64,000 nt of DNA. Source: Chlamydiales bacterium (GTDB lineage Bacteria > Chlamydiota > Chlamydiia > Chlamydiales > Rhabdochlamydiaceae). Positions within the stretch are counted from its first letter, which is position 1. The number at the start of each line of letters is the position of its first letter. Of this stretch, positions 26,905-35,390 are shown in pieces. Under the pieces are notes generated by a model. It did no database searches, was not told the origin of the DNA, and worked only from the letters and a program-made list of their open reading frames with translations. The stretch lies in the NCBI GenBank assembly GCA_016185065.1, contig JACPOL010000007.1, positions 1 through 64,000 on the forward strand, written 5' to 3'. The position numbers were made by a program, and so were the translations under genes.

Positions 26905-28493
26905 AGACGCACCATCGGGCTGTAGCCGAGCAGGCTTCTGCAGTAGGTTACGAGGGGCTGAACGGTGTAATCGAGCAGCAGGTTAAGGAGGAAGGTGGGA
27001 ATGCAGATCAGCGCGTTGTAAGCGAACTGAGCATACATTACTAACATGTAGCCAAGAGCTTCTAATAGAGCAGAGACTGGACCAGGAAGATCTAGTCCCT
27101 GAATGTACGTTGCGATTGCAGCTGTTGAGCGATCCTGAAGAGGGTTTAACTGGTAGAGGTATGGAACAGAAAAGGTCTCTCTAAACCAGAGAAAGAAAGG
27201 GATCTCGGAGAGCTCCTCTCGTCTCATGCCCATAAAAAGGCTAAATTCCAGATTACTCCCAGCTCTCTCGCGGCCACTCATTGCCCACAAGAGTTCATCC
27301 ACATGCGCCCACATGCCGGTGCGATGCTGGAGAGCGACAGACTCGGGCAGAATGGCACGCCTCTGGTTGTCTCGAATTTCTACGGTTGCACGAACCCTGC
27401 TTAACACCTCTGGAACTGTCTCAAAATCCGGGCCGCGAATTGTTAGATGAGCAAGCTTTGTAAGGTTTGTAATCTCGTCAGGAAGAGCTCTCAAGTGTAT
27501 GCCGCTACCATAGCGGGGATTGAAAGAGAGATGGGTTAAGTTTCTAAATTTCCCAATCTCGGGAGGAAGAAGGGCGTAGTCAACTAGCCACAAGATCTTG
27601 ACCTGCCCGAGCGCGGCCTCATTCGCGGGATCGTTCAGCCACTCTCTTATCTCTGGAGCACGCCGTTCTACTTCGGCTGGAAAGTGCGCTGAATACGTCT
27701 CTCTTAATCGATTCCAAAGATTTACGAGCGCGAGATCTTCTTCTGACTCTAGCGCACGGCACTGCCCCTCCTGCGCCACAAACCTCTCTGCACTAAATGA
27801 GTTCTGGTGCGCCCTTGTACTAGTGACAAAATCCGCAAACAGCCTTCCATGAACAGAGATTCTATCTCGTTGATTTTGGTGGAGCTCTCTTAAGCAGGCC
27901 GCACTCTGTGTGTGAGGAGCTTCTACATCCAAGTTTAAGCGCCCCCGAAACACCTGCTCTGCGCGCTGGCGCAAGCTCTCTCTGTAGTTGAATTTCGCAA
28001 ATACCTGCTTAAGCGCCTCCTTTTGAGCCATGCGTTCTGGCCTATCATCCGCACTGACCCGTGGTGCATAAAGGACGCGAAAAGCTTCGTCCAACTCTCC
28101 AAAGAAAACTAGCGTTCTAGTATCCGTAGGAAGCTCTTCCGTAGGAAACCCTACAAGAATGCGAGATACAACCTCCCGTTCTTCCATTGAAAAGAGGTGG
28201 TGCATTATAAGTACATGACTAGCATTTTCAGAACGCAAGCGCTCTAAAGCTTGCTCTAGAGATTCTCCCGCATTCATGAAGCGCCTGCTCTGTAGCACCA
28301 TCTGCGCTTCATAGTCAGCACCCATCATGAGGATCCTTCGCCCCTCAGCAACCATGGCGTATGGATTGCTAGCGCGAAAGGCGTGGCTGACTAGAGAAAG
28401 AGACTTATCCCCTGTGCAGAAGCTCAAGATGTGCGGCAGCACACCCTCAACATCTTGCATAGGATGGGGACGAGAAGCTACTGTTGCAGCCAT
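26901..28493 (-). CDS. F-box/LRR-like array protein K (first gene of the array)
   Basis: About 530 residues from the ATG at 28493, which has AGGTG 6 bases before it; the frame is open to a GTG at 28502. F-box-like: GVLPHILSFCTGDKSLSLVSHAFRAS. LRR parts: VKILWLVDYALLPPEIGKFRNLTHLSFN, LAHLTIRGPDFETVPEVL. EIPFFLWFRETFSVPYLYQ is followed by about 45 hydrophobic residues, LLLDYTVQPLVTYCRSLLGYSPMVRL. As first gene of the K-to-E run (K, J, I, H, G, F, E), it should set expression of seven coupled genes. The conserved 42-bp block lies at 28504-28545. Confidence 0.78.
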   Translation of the reverse strand: MAATVASRPHPMQDVEGVLPHILSFCTGDKSLSLVSHAFRASNPYAMVAEGRRILMMGADYEAQMVLQSRRFMNAGESLEQALERLRSENASHVLIMHHLFSMEEREVVSRILVGFPTEELPTDTRTLVFFGELDEAFRVLYAPRVSADDRPERMAQKEALKQVFAKFNYRESLRQRAEQVFRGRLNLDVEAPHTQSAACLRELHQNQRDRISVHGRLFADFVTSTRAHQNSFSAERFVAQEGQCRALESEEDLALVNLWNRLRETYSAHFPAEVERRAPEIREWLNDPANEAALGQVKILWLVDYALLPPEIGKFRNLTHLSFNPRYGSGIHLRALPDEITNLTKLAHLTIRGPDFETVPEVLSRVRATVEIRDNQRRAILPESVALQHRTGMWAHVDELLWAMSGRERAGSNLEFSLFMGMRREELSEIPFFLWFRETFSVPYLYQLNPLQDRSTAAIATYIQGLDLPGPVSALLEALGYMLVMYAQFAYNALICIPTFLLNLLLDYTVQPLVTYCRSLLGYSPMVRL

Positions 28494-28503
28494 TGGATGC
28501 ACC

Positions 28504-28545
28504 TAATAATTTTCTAAGTATTTTACCAAAAAAACTAATTAGATT
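28504..28545 (-). promoter_or_regulatory. conserved 42-bp upstream block of array gene K
   Basis: 36 of 42 positions match the block before gene C at 14382-14423, at nearly the same distance from the start. Contains TAAAAT as a possible -10 on the minus strand. It is the best candidate for a shared regulatory site of the array. The gap up to the Fic gene at 28916 otherwise holds only AT-rich DNA and repeat copy 3. Confidence 0.6.
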
Positions 28546-28684
28546 TAAGTATTTCCACCCCTAAAGAAATTTTAATTCCTAAATACTAAATAATAAAAAT
28601 TTTCTTTGATTAGCTAAGGCGACTCTTCTCTAGAAGCGCGACAATTAATTATTTAAAGCCTCTCTTTTTGGAGTGCGCGCTGGG

Positions 28685-28856
28685 AGCGCTCGGAAAAGAA
28701 AAGGACAAAAAACGGACATCAATGGACAGGAAATGGACGAAAACGGACACGCGCTTAAGAGAGAAAGAATTCTTTCCTTCTCTCTTGCCCGCCTGTCCAT
28801 TTCCTGTCCATTGATGTCCGTTTTTCGTCCATTAATGTCCATTCTCTTAAGCGGGC
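28685..28856 (+). repeat. GGAC/GTCC phased palindromic intergenic repeat, copy 3
   Basis: GGAC at 28703, 28714, 28724, 28735 and 28745; GTCC at 28795, 28806, 28816, 28827 and 28837. Spacing is 11, 10, 11, 10 in both arms. The loop contains AAAGAATTCTTT. Immediately left (about 28662-28680) is a single arm of the cruciform found at 14473-14600. Confidence 0.9.
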
Positions 28857-28915
28857 ACTTCCCAATCGGAGTTACAGAAAAGCTTCGATGCTAGAGGAAG
28901 AGGTCTACAGAAAAT

Positions 28916-29539
28916 CTATAAGATTGCGCTTTCGGATAACTCGGCACCGAGCTGTTTCATGAATTCAATCAGAGGCGCGTAGTCGCCTCTATCTGCATTT
29001 TTTAAAGTCTGGATATAATCCTTGCGGATCACCCCTTTTTCATTTAGTTGATTAGGCCAAACAGGGTGAGCACATTTGCATGCGATGAGAAAGCGGTCTG
29101 CAATTAGCCGTGAAAACCTCCCATTCCCATTCTCAAAGGGGTGTATTAAGACTAATCGGTGATGGACCCTCGCTGCCATCTCTATAAACGTAAGATCTAC
29201 CGGTGACTCGGACCAGGAAATGACTTCAAAACTTAATGCTGCAAGTTGTGCTGGAATCTGATTCGGCGCAATCCCAATCGAGGTGATCGATTTTCTATAG
29301 CAGCCCGCCCATTCCCAGACTTCTCCAAACATATCTCGATGGATCGCTCTCAGCTTATCAACTTGAAACCAGTTTTTCGGATCATCAACTGGAGGTTTTA
29401 GATATTTCCTCTGTGCCTTCAATATATTCTCGGCTTCCACCCTATTCAAATCATGTATGTTATGAACCCAACTGGGGATAAGACCACTACAATCTGCTAT
29501 CGGAGTTGCTCCTTCAGGAAATGCAAAATGTTTAATCAT
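28916..29539 (-). CDS. Fic family protein (mobile mystery protein B type)
   Basis: About 207 residues from ATG 29539. The complete Fic motif HPFENGNGRFSR lies at residues 133-144, preceded by the flap-like block WAGCYRKSITSIGI. Fic enzymes usually transfer AMP from ATP to a hydroxyl of a target protein. The N-terminal segment (EGATPIADCSGLIPSWVHNIHDLN) fits the 'mobile mystery protein B' group. The start forms ATGA with the stop of the XRE gene upstream; the frame is open to 29548, but the coupled start is better. No inhibitory (S/T)xxxE(G/N) helix is obvious in this protein or its partner. Confidence 0.88.
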   Translation of the reverse strand: MIKHFAFPEGATPIADCSGLIPSWVHNIHDLNRVEAENILKAQRKYLKPPVDDPKNWFQVDKLRAIHRDMFGEVWEWAGCYRKSITSIGIAPNQIPAQLAALSFEVISWSESPVDLTFIEMAARVHHRLVLIHPFENGNGRFSRLIADRFLIACKCAHPVWPNQLNEKGVIRKDYIQTLKNADRGDYAPLIEFMKQLGAELSESAIL

Positions 29540-29997
29540 TCTTCCCACAGCTTGTAATTAGGCCCTGCTAAGAGGCGATTTTCTTCTTGTTTTAAGAGCT
29601 CCTCAAGAAAACGGGAGTCGGGTTGTTGTTCTTCCAAATTCATTGTGCCCTTAAGATAACGAATACGAGCGGCTGCCACCTTTTTTGCTTGTTTGCGTCG
29701 AATAGTTTCGATCGAATCTTGCAATGAAGGCGCGATGACAAGATCGCAGGAGAGTGCTGCACAAATTTTCTCTAAAGTCGGAATGCTTACACTCAGCCGA
29801 CCCTTTTCTAATCTGGAAATTGTAGACTGAGGGGCTCCCGACCGTTTTGCAAGAATCTTTTGCGGCATGCCCAACTGCGTCCGAATGATTTTTACGAGCA
29901 TTCCTATTGGAAGCCCACGGGCAGCAGCGATAATCCCACGTGCCACCTGCGTAACTTCTTCTACTAGAAGAATTTCCGATGCTGAACCTTGCTTCAT
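29536..29997 (-). CDS. XRE-type HTH regulator (mobile mystery protein A type)
   Basis: 153 residues. Residues about 35-90 form an XRE helix-turn-helix: IRTQLGMPQKILAKRSGAPQSTISRLEKGRLSVSIPTLEKICAAL. A C-terminal helical tail (RKQAKKVAAARIRYL) follows, as in the 'mobile mystery protein A' group, which is found next to protein B Fic genes. It is the first gene of the pair and coupled to the Fic gene by ATGA. Autoregulation of the pair is likely by analogy with toxin-antitoxin operons, but not shown. Confidence 0.88.
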   Translation of the reverse strand: MKQGSASEILLVEEVTQVARGIIAAARGLPIGMLVKIIRTQLGMPQKILAKRSGAPQSTISRLEKGRLSVSIPTLEKICAALSCDLVIAPSLQDSIETIRRKQAKKVAAARIRYLKGTMNLEEQQPDSRFLEELLKQEENRLLAGPNYKLWEE

Positions 29998-30090
29998 TTA
30001 ACCTACTCTTTATTAAAAGTTATGCATTACAGCTATAAAATTCAATGAATTTTATGCATATAGAGCATATTTATAGAAAATATTTGATGT

Positions 30091-30903
30091 TTAGAGGGTG
30101 AGGTTGAAGAGGAAGAGGTCGTTAAGGGCGTTGATCTCCTCTTTGATCTGGGCTTTGCCCTGGGGGCCGCCAAAGTGGCGGATGCGAGCGGCGGCCTTAT
30201 CGCCCAGCACGAGGAGCCAGTTGTAAGTGATGGGCAGCTCTTGAAATGCGAGCTTCTTCTCATGCAGGGCTCTGGAGAGTATGTTCTGGTCGCCAAAAAA
30301 CTCCGCATTTCTGGTTGCAGTCCACTCGGCCCATTGGGTGATGATGGGCGAGCCGTGCTTGTAGACTACAAAGCCCGAATTGAAGGTGATCTCATCTGGC
30401 AGTGCGAACGCCTCTTTTCTTCCTTCATACTGGTAGGGGTCTCGGGCGAGTGCGATCATGGCGGGGTTTTCACACTTGTCAAAGAGCTCTGAAAGAGAGG
30501 TGCGCACCTGGCAGTCGAGATCGACCCAGATGGTGCGTTCATAAGGCGTTTTAAGAAAGGCAAAGGGCTTGCTGAACCAGCCGGGTCGATGCTGCCAGAA
30601 GTCAGGATATAGGGTCTCCCAAGCAGTAGCAAGCTTAGGATCGACCTTCTCCTTGGGAAGGATGAGGCTATCTGTAGCTTCAAGCGCGACGAGCTCGCCT
30701 CTCTTCTTGCACCAGTTTTTGGCTTTCTCACTCATCCCAAAATCGACAAAGGTGACAGGAAGCGAGTTGTAGAAGTGGTAGTGCATCCACCACCAGGGAA
30801 GGATCCACTCCTGTCTGTGCGTGCAGCCGACTATCACGCCATCTTGCCCCTTCTTTAGCCCTTCGCGTCTCCACAGGTTTTCGTTCAACTTGTTCTGTTT
30901 CAT
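30091..30903 (-). CDS. glycosyltransferase-like protein (GT-A type, DxD present)
   Basis: 270 residues with a GT8/nucleotide-diphospho-sugar transferase look. ERTIWVDLDCQVRTSL contains the DxD (DLD) that binds metal and sugar nucleotide, at about residue 125. FNSGFVVYKHGSPIITQW and the later DQNILSRAL block are typical of the second half of GT-A enzymes. N-terminal VIVGCTHRQEWILPWWWMHYHFYNSLPVTFVDFG is shared with the next gene. No signal peptide is visible, so it acts in the cytosol or is secreted by another route. Coupled by ATG overlap (4 bases) to the paralog upstream. Confidence 0.72.
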   Translation of the reverse strand: MKQNKLNENLWRREGLKKGQDGVIVGCTHRQEWILPWWWMHYHFYNSLPVTFVDFGMSEKAKNWCKKRGELVALEATDSLILPKEKVDPKLATAWETLYPDFWQHRPGWFSKPFAFLKTPYERTIWVDLDCQVRTSLSELFDKCENPAMIALARDPYQYEGRKEAFALPDEITFNSGFVVYKHGSPIITQWAEWTATRNAEFFGDQNILSRALHEKKLAFQELPITYNWLLVLGDKAAARIRHFGGPQGKAQIKEEINALNDLFLFNLTL

Positions 30904-31721
30904 TGGTAATTAAATGAACTCACGGAGAGGTTGAGGAGCATATTTTCTGTGAGCTTGCTGATCTGCTTTGCGATCTTCTGGGTCCCTTGTGCGTCTCCGT
31001 AATCATTAATGCGTGCTTGGGGATTTGCACCACGGCTCACCTGCCAGTTGTAGATCTCAGGCAGCGGGCTCTCACTGCTGCCTTCCATGAGATGTGCGAG
31101 CACGAAGGGTTCAGCTAAAAAGCGGTGGTTCTCTTTTTGGCATCTATCTGCCCACTCCAGAATGAGAGGAGAGCCGCGCTTAAAGACGAGCACGTTGATC
31201 TTGCAGAGCTTCTCATCCGGACGGAGAATCCCCCTCTCTTTTTGAAGGGCAAGACTCTCCTCTTTTTCGTACGAGAGGGAGGCTCCACTCTTGTTTTCAC
31301 AGAGAGGAAATATCTCATCGAGGGGACCTCGGATCTGACAAGAGGGTGCAACCCAGAGGGTGCGCTTGTAGGGCGACTTCAAAAGTAGAAAAGCCCTCTT
31401 AAACCAGCCCTCTCTAAGCTTCCAGATCTTCTCTCCTGCCAGACTCTCCCAGATGAGCGCATGCGCAGGATCGACCCTCTCTCTGCCTGAAACGGTAAGC
31501 TCTTGCGCCACGAAGGAAAGCAGCTCTCCCCTCTCTTTACACCAGCTGCGCCCCTCTGGCGAGAGGCCCATGTCGACAAAGGTCACAGGAAAACTATTGT
31601 GAATGCGGTAGTTTAGCCACCACCAGGGCAGCATCCACTCTTCAGCTTGTCCGCAGCTGATGATGACCCCATCTCCCTCAACCAGATCTTCCGCTCTCCA
31701 AGACAGCACTCTCTCCCTCAC
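30900..31721 (-). CDS. glycosyltransferase-like paralog lacking the DxD
   Basis: 273 residues, a clear paralog of the downstream gene (VIISCGQAEEWMLPWWWLNYRIHNSFPVTFVDMG; WCKERGELLSF). At the position of the DLD it reads TLWVAPSCQIRGPL, so the metal-binding aspartates are missing. Loss of activity or a scaffold role is likely. The reading begins at 31721 (a start giving MRERVLSW). Tandem duplication followed by decay is the simplest reading. Confidence 0.7.
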   Translation of the reverse strand: MRERVLSWRAEDLVEGDGVIISCGQAEEWMLPWWWLNYRIHNSFPVTFVDMGLSPEGRSWCKERGELLSFVAQELTVSGRERVDPAHALIWESLAGEKIWKLREGWFKRAFLLLKSPYKRTLWVAPSCQIRGPLDEIFPLCENKSGASLSYEKEESLALQKERGILRPDEKLCKINVLVFKRGSPLILEWADRCQKENHRFLAEPFVLAHLMEGSSESPLPEIYNWQVSRGANPQARINDYGDAQGTQKIAKQISKLTENMLLNLSVSSFNYQ

Positions 31722-31801
31722 CTTTCCCCACTATTAACACGAGTGACAAACAAGTGGCAATTGTCTTGCTGCGTAAGTCCAAGTGGCTCGAGAAAAATTC
31801 G

Positions 31802-32887
31802 TTAGAAAGGGGAAGAGGGGAGAAGGAGGGTGAAGGTGGTGCCCTTGCCGAGTTCGGAGGTGACGCTGATCTCGCCCTCGTGTTTCTCGATGATCGTCTT
31901 GACGATGGAGAGGCCGAGGCCTGCGCCGCCGAGGTGTTTGGAGCGGGCTTTATCTACGGTATAGAATCGAGAGAAGATGCGGCTGATGCTCTCGGGGGGG
32001 ATCCCGAGGCCTTGATCGCTGATGGAGAGCTTCACCTGGTTTCTGCTTCTCTCGACGTTAACTTGAATCTGTGCAGGAGGGTAAGAGTACTTCACTGCGT
32101 TCTCGAGGAGGTTCATGAGGGCGAGTTCGAGAATATCGGGATCTGCGAGTGTGCTGGTGAAGCCACTCTTCTTCTCGATCTGAATGCGCACAGTGGGATG
32201 CGCTGTAAGAAGCAGCTGCGCGCAATTTTCAAGGAGGGCGACGATGTCGCACTCTTGGAGGCGCAGGGCGGGAAGGTTCTCCAGATCTGCGAGTGTGAGG
32301 AGGTTTTTAACGAGGAGGTCCATCCTCTGGCAGCTGCGGAGAATCTTCTGCGTAATCTCGCTGACGACCTCGCGCGGAAGCTCGGGCATATCTTGGAGCG
32401 TCTCTGTAAATCCTTTGATGATGGTGATCGGCGTTCTAAGCTCATGCGAGGCGTTGGTGATAAACTCTTTTCCAATCTCTAAAACTTTGTGATGGTCCGA
32501 TTTGTTCTGCAAAACGAGTAGAGCACCGGATGAGTTTTTTTTGGGAACTGCGATGAGGTCGAAGTAGATTTTGCGGTCTGAATAGGAATCGGTAAGAACC
32601 CGTTCTCTTCTCATGCACTCTTCAAGAAGAGATCTCCCCTTCTTGAGCAGCTCGCTCGTGTTATTTAGAGGCTCTCCAACGAGATCTTTCTTTGAAATGG
32701 AGAGCATTCTGCTGGCGCTATAGTTTGCAGCGAGAACGGTGAGTTTAACATCCAGAGAGAGAACTCCCTCTTCGAGAGACTCGAGCATCAGAGCACGCTC
32801 TCTCTGCTCCCTCTTGATTCTCTTATACTGAAAAATCACTACAAGCAGCATTCCAGTAAAGGCAAAGAAAATCGGTGCAGAAATCAA
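31802..32887 (-). CDS. membrane sensor histidine kinase with PAS-like domain
   Basis: 361 residues. One N-terminal membrane helix (about 4-20), a PAS-like domain ([25 protein letters not shown]), the HisKA box [16 protein letters not shown] with phospho-acceptor His148, and a complete HATPase: [10 protein letters not shown] (N box), DQGLGIPPE (G1), GGAGLGLSI (G2). The architecture is PhoR-like without a periplasmic sensor loop. It overlaps the cyclase gene upstream by 4 bases, so signal input may come from that neighbour. No response regulator gene lies nearby, so its partner must be elsewhere. Confidence 0.92.
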   Translation of the reverse strand: MISAPIFFAFTGMLLVVIFQYKRIKREQRERALMLESLEEGVLSLDVKLTVLAANYSASRMLSISKKDLVGEPLNNTSELLKKGRSLLEECMRRERVLTDSYSDRKIYFDLIAVPKKNSSGALLVLQNKSDHHKVLEIGKEFITNASHELRTPITIIKGFTETLQDMPELPREVVSEITQKILRSCQRMDLLVKNLLTLADLENLPALRLQECDIVALLENCAQLLLTAHPTVRIQIEKKSGFTSTLADPDILELALMNLLENAVKYSYPPAQIQVNVERSRNQVKLSISDQGLGIPPESISRIFSRFYTVDKARSKHLGGAGLGLSIVKTIIEKHEGEISVTSELGKGTTFTLLLPSSPF

Positions 32888-34320
32888 GCCTTCTCTCCTT
32901 TCACGGCGTAGACTTTGATCTCGCCGTCGAAGCCTTTGAACTGCATTGGGGGGAGCTCTTGAACTGCGATGTGTGCGCTGACGTCGTCGGCTTCGAGGGT
33001 CTGCTTGGAGATTAGGATCTGCATCCCTTCTGCTGCGCTACAGAGGCGTGCGGCGAGGTTTACGTTTCTGCCGAGAACGGTGTAGTTTAACCGGTTCTCT
33101 GCACCCATATTGCCCGCTAAAACGTTGCCTGTGTGCAGTCCAATTCCCATTTCGATTTTGGGAAGCCCTTTCACAGCGCGCTCCTCGTTCCAGCGCTTTA
33201 GCTCTTCAACGATTGCAAGAGAGCAGCGAATGGCGCTTAAGGGGCTATCTTCTCGCTCAATCGGCGCTCCGAAGAGGGCCATCACCTCATCGCCCACATA
33301 CTTGTCGATCACGCCGCCAAACTCATCGATGACATGGGAGACGCGGGTCATGCAGACGTTGAGCATCTCGATCACCTCTTTGGGAGTCATGTTCTGCGAA
33401 AGGTGGGTGAAGTGGCGAATATCGGCAAAAAGCACAGTGATGACCCGCTCCTCTCCGCCGAGATGGACAGTGCCCTTCAGAATCTCGCGCGCAATTTCTG
33501 GAGAGACGACCTTGTTCAATACTCCTTTGACCTTCTCCTTCTCTTGGAGGCCGCTGACCATCTTTCCAAAGGCTTCGCAGAGAGTGGCAATCTCATCTGT
33601 TCGATTCGGAGGAAAATGGGGGATGGTGATCCCTTCGAGCTTTCCCTTTTCCACAGATTGTGCAGCTTCTGCAAGCATGACGATCGGCCTTGTCATGCGA
33701 CGGGAGAAGTTATGCAAGAGAAGTAGAACAAGCCCAAGAGCTGCGATTGCGATCATTCTCATCTGAAAAGAGATCGTGTACAGCACCTCTTTTGTGCCGA
33801 CATCGATCTGATTGATGATGGCAAACTCCTTCGCTTCGAGATTGAAGATAAAGAAGAAGAGATTCCTCTCTTTTATGGGTTGGAAGCGCAAAAAGACGTA
33901 GCTCTTTCCCTCGAATGTGATGATGCCTGTGCTCTTCTCTTGGAAAAGAGCAGTCTCTTGCGAACTAATGGGAGGAATAGGCGCTTGGACACCCTCCGGT
34001 GTGTAAAAGAGAAGAGGACACCCCTCTTCAATCAAAAGAGCGGCCTCTCCAGTTGAAAGGGAGAGCTCGCGCATCATCTTTTCTAGGATAGCCTGGGAGG
34101 GATTTGCAGCGTCAAAGAGCTCCTCATGTAGCCTTACGGAGAGAAATTTTTCGTAACCCTTCCGCTTCGCCTCATCGATTTGTAAGATCTCAGCGCGAAG
34201 GTTTTTCTCAGCTTTCAGAAGAATCTTTGAGGTGGCTCTATTCTCGAAAAAGAAGGAGGCGAAAAAAACGAGAAAAAAGAGACCTCCGATCCAGAGAAAT
34301 AGCTTCTCTCTAATCTTCAC
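32884..34320 (-). CDS. membrane class III adenylate/guanylate cyclase with HAMP
   Basis: 478 residues. Membrane helices at about 8-25 and 188-205 bracket a roughly 160-residue periplasmic region. HAMP follows, then the cyclase domain. Metal aspartates are D300 (VLFADIRHF) and D344 (KYVGDEVMALFG). K340 and T414 (LNYTVLG) are the adenine-selecting pair, and N421/R425 (NVNLAARL) are the transition-state residues. All are present, so it should make cAMP. It heads a unit cyclase, then histidine kinase, linked by a 4-base overlap. A cyclase is unusual in most chlamydiae. It overlaps the pepP start by 4 bases, so expression may be shared with mutL/pepP. Confidence 0.92.
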   Translation of the reverse strand: MKIREKLFLWIGGLFFLVFFASFFFENRATSKILLKAEKNLRAEILQIDEAKRKGYEKFLSVRLHEELFDAANPSQAILEKMMRELSLSTGEAALLIEEGCPLLFYTPEGVQAPIPPISSQETALFQEKSTGIITFEGKSYVFLRFQPIKERNLFFFIFNLEAKEFAIINQIDVGTKEVLYTISFQMRMIAIAALGLVLLLLHNFSRRMTRPIVMLAEAAQSVEKGKLEGITIPHFPPNRTDEIATLCEAFGKMVSGLQEKEKVKGVLNKVVSPEIAREILKGTVHLGGEERVITVLFADIRHFTHLSQNMTPKEVIEMLNVCMTRVSHVIDEFGGVIDKYVGDEVMALFGAPIEREDSPLSAIRCSLAIVEELKRWNEERAVKGLPKIEMGIGLHTGNVLAGNMGAENRLNYTVLGRNVNLAARLCSAAEGMQILISKQTLEADDVSAHIAVQELPPMQFKGFDGEIKVYAVKGEKA

Positions 34321-35390
34321 TTCTCCTCCGGGTAGAGGTTCTCATAGCCACTCTTCGTAACAATAATTGTATCCTCGTAACGGATCCCCCCCTTTCCAGA
34401 AAGATAGAGGCCGGGTTCAACTGTGATCACCATTCCCGGCTTTAGCAGAAGGTCTTTGTCGACGCCAGTGGATTTCAAACGGGGGTACTCGTGTATCTCA
34501 AGCCCAACGCCATGTCCTAGACTATGGAGGTAGTACTCTTCGACTCCCTCTCTCTTCATGACCTCTCGTGCTGCCTCGTCAAGCGCGCCAGCTCTAACAC
34601 CAGCCTTGCAAATTTTAAGAGCTGCATCATGCGACTCTTTGACAATAGCTTGCCACTTCTTCAGTTTGGGATCTGGAGTGCCGAAAAAGAGTGTGCGCGT
34701 CATGTCGGAGCAGTAGGAGTCGACCTGAACGCCGATGTCGATTAGCACGATGTCGCCGCTCTTCAAGAGGGTCTCTCCTGCGCGGTAGTGGGGCATGGCG
34801 CTATTTTTTCCAAATGCGATGATCGGATCGAACGAGAGCTTCTCGGCGCCATTTTCTCTGCAGAAGAATTCAAACTCGCGCGCAAGCTCTATCTCGGAAA
34901 CACCCTTTCTTACTCTCTTCTGGAGATAGCGGTAGCCCTTCCAGAGCAGCGCTGCGCTCCTGCGCATTGCATCTAGCTCGAAGCTATCTTTGATGAGGCG
35001 CAGCTCTTTGAGCAGCCCAGGATAGGGAGTGAGTTTAACTTTTGGAAAGCGGCTCCCCAGTTTTTCAAACTCTGCATAGGTGGTTGTCTCGGCGTCGAAT
35101 GCGATATTTTTGGGCGCGCACCTCTGTAAAAAGGAGTGCAAGTTCTTCCCTTCTAACATCTCGACAGCTACCGGGCTCTTCTCTTTTGCAGTCTGAATGT
35201 ATCTTCCATCGACAAAGAGGCAGCTCTCTCCTTTGAAAATGCAGAGAGTGCCAAGAGAAAGAGATAGACCTGTGAGATAGTGGAGGTCGACAGGAGATTC
35301 GACGATGCACCCATCGACCTTCTCCTTTTGAAGTTTGTCTATAAGGGCTTTAAGGCGCTTTTTTAGCAGCAAAGAGCTTGGTAATTTCAT
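34317..35390 (-). CDS. pepP: M24 family Xaa-Pro aminopeptidase
   Basis: 357 residues with an N-terminal creatinase-like domain and the C-terminal pita-bread fold. Metal ligands are visible: DIGVQVDSYCSDMTRT (two Asp), HSLGHGVGLEIHE (His), TVEPGLYL and RYEDTIIV (two Glu). It removes N-terminal residues next to proline in cytosolic peptides. In Chlamydia pepP lies next to mutL, as here. The ATG at 35390 overlaps the mutL end by 41 bases; a TTG nearer the mutL stop is possible. Confidence 0.92.
   Translation of the reverse strand: MKLPSSLLLKKRLKALIDKLQKEKVDGCIVESPVDLHYLTGLSLSLGTLCIFKGESCLFVDGRYIQTAKEKSPVAVEMLEGKNLHSFLQRCAPKNIAFDAETTTYAEFEKLGSRFPKVKLTPYPGLLKELRLIKDSFELDAMRRSAALLWKGYRYLQKRVRKGVSEIELAREFEFFCRENGAEKLSFDPIIAFGKNSAMPHYRAGETLLKSGDIVLIDIGVQVDSYCSDMTRTLFFGTPDPKLKKWQAIVKESHDAALKICKAGVRAGALDEAAREVMKREGVEEYYLHSLGHGVGLEIHEYPRLKSTGVDKDLLLKPGMVITVEPGLYLSGKGGIRYEDTIIVTKSGYENLYPEEK

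Noticed and set aside
28645-28894. Short coding frames in the repeats giving DINGRETD-type peptides
   Set aside because: They come from the period-10/11 motif read in open frames on both strands; no ribosome site, and all six copies behave alike.
30091-31721. LPS biosynthesis operon
   Set aside because: Only two GT-A-like genes, one without DxD, and no other LPS gene adjacent.
31754-32482. 242-codon plus-strand frame opposite the histidine kinase
   Set aside because: The opposite frame has full HisKA/HATPase motifs; the plus frame has acidic, repetitive composition.
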